This document shows, piece after piece, positions 34,374 to 36,240 of a stretch of DNA of 36,240 nucleotides. Both the position numbers and the translations under genes were made by a program. The notes below the pieces were generated by a model. It saw nothing but the letters and a program-made list of their open reading frames with translations, was not told the origin of the DNA and made no database searches. Position 1 is the first letter of the stretch; the number at the start of each line of letters is the position of its first letter. The DNA comes from Bacteroidota bacterium (GTDB taxonomy: Bacteria; Bacteroidota; Bacteroidia; Bacteroidales; JAAUTT01), in assembly GCA_020048915.1 (NCBI GenBank), contig JAIFLU010000202.1:1-36240 (forward strand), given 5' to 3'.

Positions 34374-36177
34374 ACGGCGGGCCGTCGAAAATTCGCTACG
34401 GGAAAGTGAAGCCACAAACAGGGCTATTATTTCTTCCTTACCCGATATGCTTTTGCATTTAAACAAAGAAGGATTAATAATCAATTTCCACGGTGTTAAA
34501 AATAATTTAAAACCGTTTGTTAACCTTCAAAAGAATCAGTTTATATGGAATATATTTCCTCCCAACCTTACTAGGGTATTTAAGCAAAGCATTAATTTAT
34601 GTTTAACACGATGTTTTTATCATTTCGAATTTCAGGTTTCTACAAATGTAAATTTCTTTTTTGATGCCCGATTATCAAAAATTAACGACAAGGAAATTAT
34701 TTTGGTAATTCGGGAAATTACTGAAAAAAAGGAATATGAAAAGGAGCTGCAAAATGCAAAAATAAAAGCAGAATTAGCCAACCAGGCAAAAAGTGAGTTT
34801 CTGGCAAATATGAGTCACGAGATTCGCACACCAATGAATGCAATACTAGGGTTTAGTGAGTCGCTTTTTCATAAAGTAACCGATGAAAAGCAAAAACTAA
34901 TGCTAAAATCAGTTTTAGCCAGTGGCAATGTGTTACTTTCCTTAATAAACGATATCCTCGATTTATCAAAAATAGAATCGGGAAAACTTGAAATAGCTTT
35001 AGATCCTGTTGATATCCGGAATATTGTTCAGGAAGTTGCTCAAATGTTTTCCGAAAAAGCGCATAATAAAATTCTGACTCTTACAACGAATTTTGATTCA
35101 AAAACACCTTATACGCTGCTATTAGATGAAATAAGAATTAGGCAGGTACTACTCAACCTTGTAGGGAATGCTATTAAATTTACCGATTCCGGTTTTGTGG
35201 CCATTTCGGTCGATTTTATAGAGCTGCCTGGCACCATCGGAGATCTGATCATAAAAATTCAGGATTCGGGCATAGGAATCCCTGAATCTCAGAAAGAGGT
35301 AATATTCGAAGCTTTCAGGCAACAAAGCGGGCAGAGCAACCGAAAATACGAAGGTACCGGTTTAGGACTTGCTATTACAAAAAAACTGGTCGAAAAAATG
35401 AATGGCTCCATTGCTCTTAAAAGTGCTGTGGGCAAAGGTTCTGAATTTACAATAACAATTAAAAATGTTGAATTTATTAACAAATCACCCGTTAATAATA
35501 AAATAGATGAAAGTCCGGACAAGGAAGTGATTTTCGAACCAGCTGTGGTTTTAATCGTAGATGATGTTAAAACGAACATTAAATCGATTATTAATCTGAT
35601 CGATTCACAGTCCATTACTTTTCTGGAGGCCGAAAACGGCGAAATTGCACTTGAAATATTAAATCACTATCATCCCGATTTGATACTAATGGATCTTCGG
35701 ATGCCAGTTCTCGATGGCATAGAAACTACCCGAAGGATCAGAACTTTCGAAAAATATAAGACCACGCCTATTATCGCCTTTACTGCCACTATATTTGATT
35801 CTCAAAAAACAGCCACAAAAGATTATTTTAATGGGGTACTCTTTAAACCAGTATCGAGGAAAAAGCTACTAACTGAATTTAAAAAGTACCTGCCGTTTAA
35901 AGTAACCAGTATTCAAGCTGTAGACAATGAGCCGATTGTAGAAGAAGAAATTTCGGACAGCACTTTAGAGCAACTTCCCGATCTAATTAAAGAATTTAAG
36001 GAGGTGTATTTGCCTCAGTGGCAATTATTAAAAAATAAACTTTTAATTTTTAAAATCGAAGAGTTTGCTAACAGTTTAAGACTTAGCAATGAAAAATATA
36101 ATTTTTATCTTTTAAATAATTATGTTAATAATCTCCAAAAATCAATTGATTTATTTAAGGGCACCTCTAAAAACTAG
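34306..36177 (+). CDS. Hybrid histidine kinase, 3' catalytic part (interrupted)
   Basis: Genuine kinase sequence begins at about 34367 ([20 protein letters not shown]). The frame before it back to 34306 is out-of-frame GAF sequence, so the ATG at 34306 is not a natural start. A PAS-like domain follows ([14 protein letters not shown]). HisKA has its histidine at 34816-34818 ([17 protein letters not shown]). HATPase motifs are [22 protein letters not shown] and [13 protein letters not shown] receiver follows ([30 protein letters not shown]). The C-terminal helical region (about 530-623) resembles the Hpt-like tails of such kinases but shows no clear phosphohistidine motif. Joined with the part at 32613, the intact protein would be about 1180 residues. 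The gene sits divergent from cheA. Confidence 0.85.
   Translation: MNCFGPSRELFRMLILLCLNAFERRAVENSLRESEATNRAIISSLPDMLLHLNKEGLIINFHGVKNNLKPFVNLQKNQFIWNIFPPNLTRVFKQSINLCLTRCFYHFEFQVSTNVNFFFDARLSKINDKEIILVIREITEKKEYEKELQNAKIKAELANQAKSEFLANMSHEIRTPMNAILGFSESLFHKVTDEKQKLMLKSVLASGNVLLSLINDILDLSKIESGKLEIALDPVDIRNIVQEVAQMFSEKAHNKILTLTTNFDSKTPYTLLLDEIRIRQVLLNLVGNAIKFTDSGFVAISVDFIELPGTIGDLIIKIQDSGIGIPESQKEVIFEAFRQQSGQSNRKYEGTGLGLAITKKLVEKMNGSIALKSAVGKGSEFTITIKNVEFINKSPVNNKIDESPDKEVIFEPAVVLIVDDVKTNIKSIINLIDSQSITFLEAENGEIALEILNHYHPDLILMDLRMPVLDGIETTRRIRTFEKYKTTPIIAFTATIFDSQKTATKDYFNGVLFKPVSRKKLLTEFKKYLPFKVTSIQAVDNEPIVEEEISDSTLEQLPDLIKEFKEVYLPQWQLLKNKLLIFKIEEFANSLRLSNEKYNFYLLNNYVNNLQKSIDLFKGTSKN
34345..34477. 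repeat. 24-bp perfect inverted repeat created by a 22-bp templated insertion
   Basis: Positions 34345-34368 (starting TTAATCCTTC, ending TTTAAATGCA) are the exact reverse complement of 34454-34477, with 85 bp between. The downstream arm is normal coding sequence (LHLNKEGL). The upstream arm interrupts a GAF-to-coil junction. Removing 34345-34366 (22 bp, flanked by AATG on both sides) restores one frame. The upstream arm is therefore the new copy. Confidence 0.85.
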
Positions 36178-36240
36178 TTTTTTGGAACTGCTCTAAATGT
36201 ATGTATAAATTCATTAGTTTAAAAAAAACGGTTCTACCAT

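Overview
The window looks like chromosome of a member of the Bacteroidota, most likely a marine or sediment Bacteroidales/Marinilabiliales-type organism. The grounds are AT-rich spacers, several promoter-like TAnnTTTG -7 boxes typical of this phylum, few Shine-Dalgarno sites, a FeoA-FeoB fusion, large PAS/GAF hybrid kinases, and intergenic repeats built on the unit CATTCGACTACGCTCAGAATG. No rRNA, tRNA, CRISPR array, phage or insertion sequence was seen. The taxonomic call is inference.

Layout. (1) 190-4301, plus strand: a peroxide-defence block with a PerR/Fur-type regulator behind a 33-bp palindrome, catalase-peroxidase KatG, a bacterioferritin and a Prx6-type peroxiredoxin. (2) 4627-6903, minus: a coenzyme A disulfide reductase-like flavoprotein carrying three C-terminal rhodanese domains. 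(3) 7220-9075: a SAM methyltransferase, then a minus-strand glutathione peroxidase-OhrR pair with two matching operators around its -7 box. (4) 9158-12430, plus: small helix-hairpin-helix-type proteins (TfoX C-terminal type, DUF4332, Cdd1), the remnant of a helical-repeat gene, TrmO and an AraC-type regulator. (5) 12465-16954, minus: an iron operon of OprB-like porin, FeoA-FeoB fusion (interrupted), Cys-rich FeoB-associated peptide and a CDF-like transporter. (6) 17252-20131, plus: a two-component set of two NarL-type regulators around a REC-PAS-HisKA_3 kinase. (7) 20261-32169, minus: hybrid kinase, a poly-HAMP chemoreceptor, an MBL-fold protein, CheR, CheW and CheA. (8) 32613-36177, plus: a second large hybrid kinase, interrupted.

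How the genes work together. The left half is about peroxide, organic hydroperoxide, thiol/sulfane sulfur and ferrous iron: three peroxidase types, iron storage, iron uptake and two redox-sensing repressors. The right half is sensory: a chemosensory array core (CheA, CheW, CheR, one receptor) without CheB or a stand-alone CheY in the window, plus multi-sensor kinases.

The most striking feature is gene damage. perR has a one-base deletion and a nonsense codon at its 3' end. A helical-repeat gene is reduced to pieces. feoB has lost a short segment at the first Gate region. The MBL gene appears to have lost one A before its tail. The second hybrid kinase carries a 22-bp insertion that is an inverted copy of sequence about 100 bp downstream, the signature of a template-switch mutation (or an amplification chimera). 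Whether these lesions are biological or technical is the first thing to settle.
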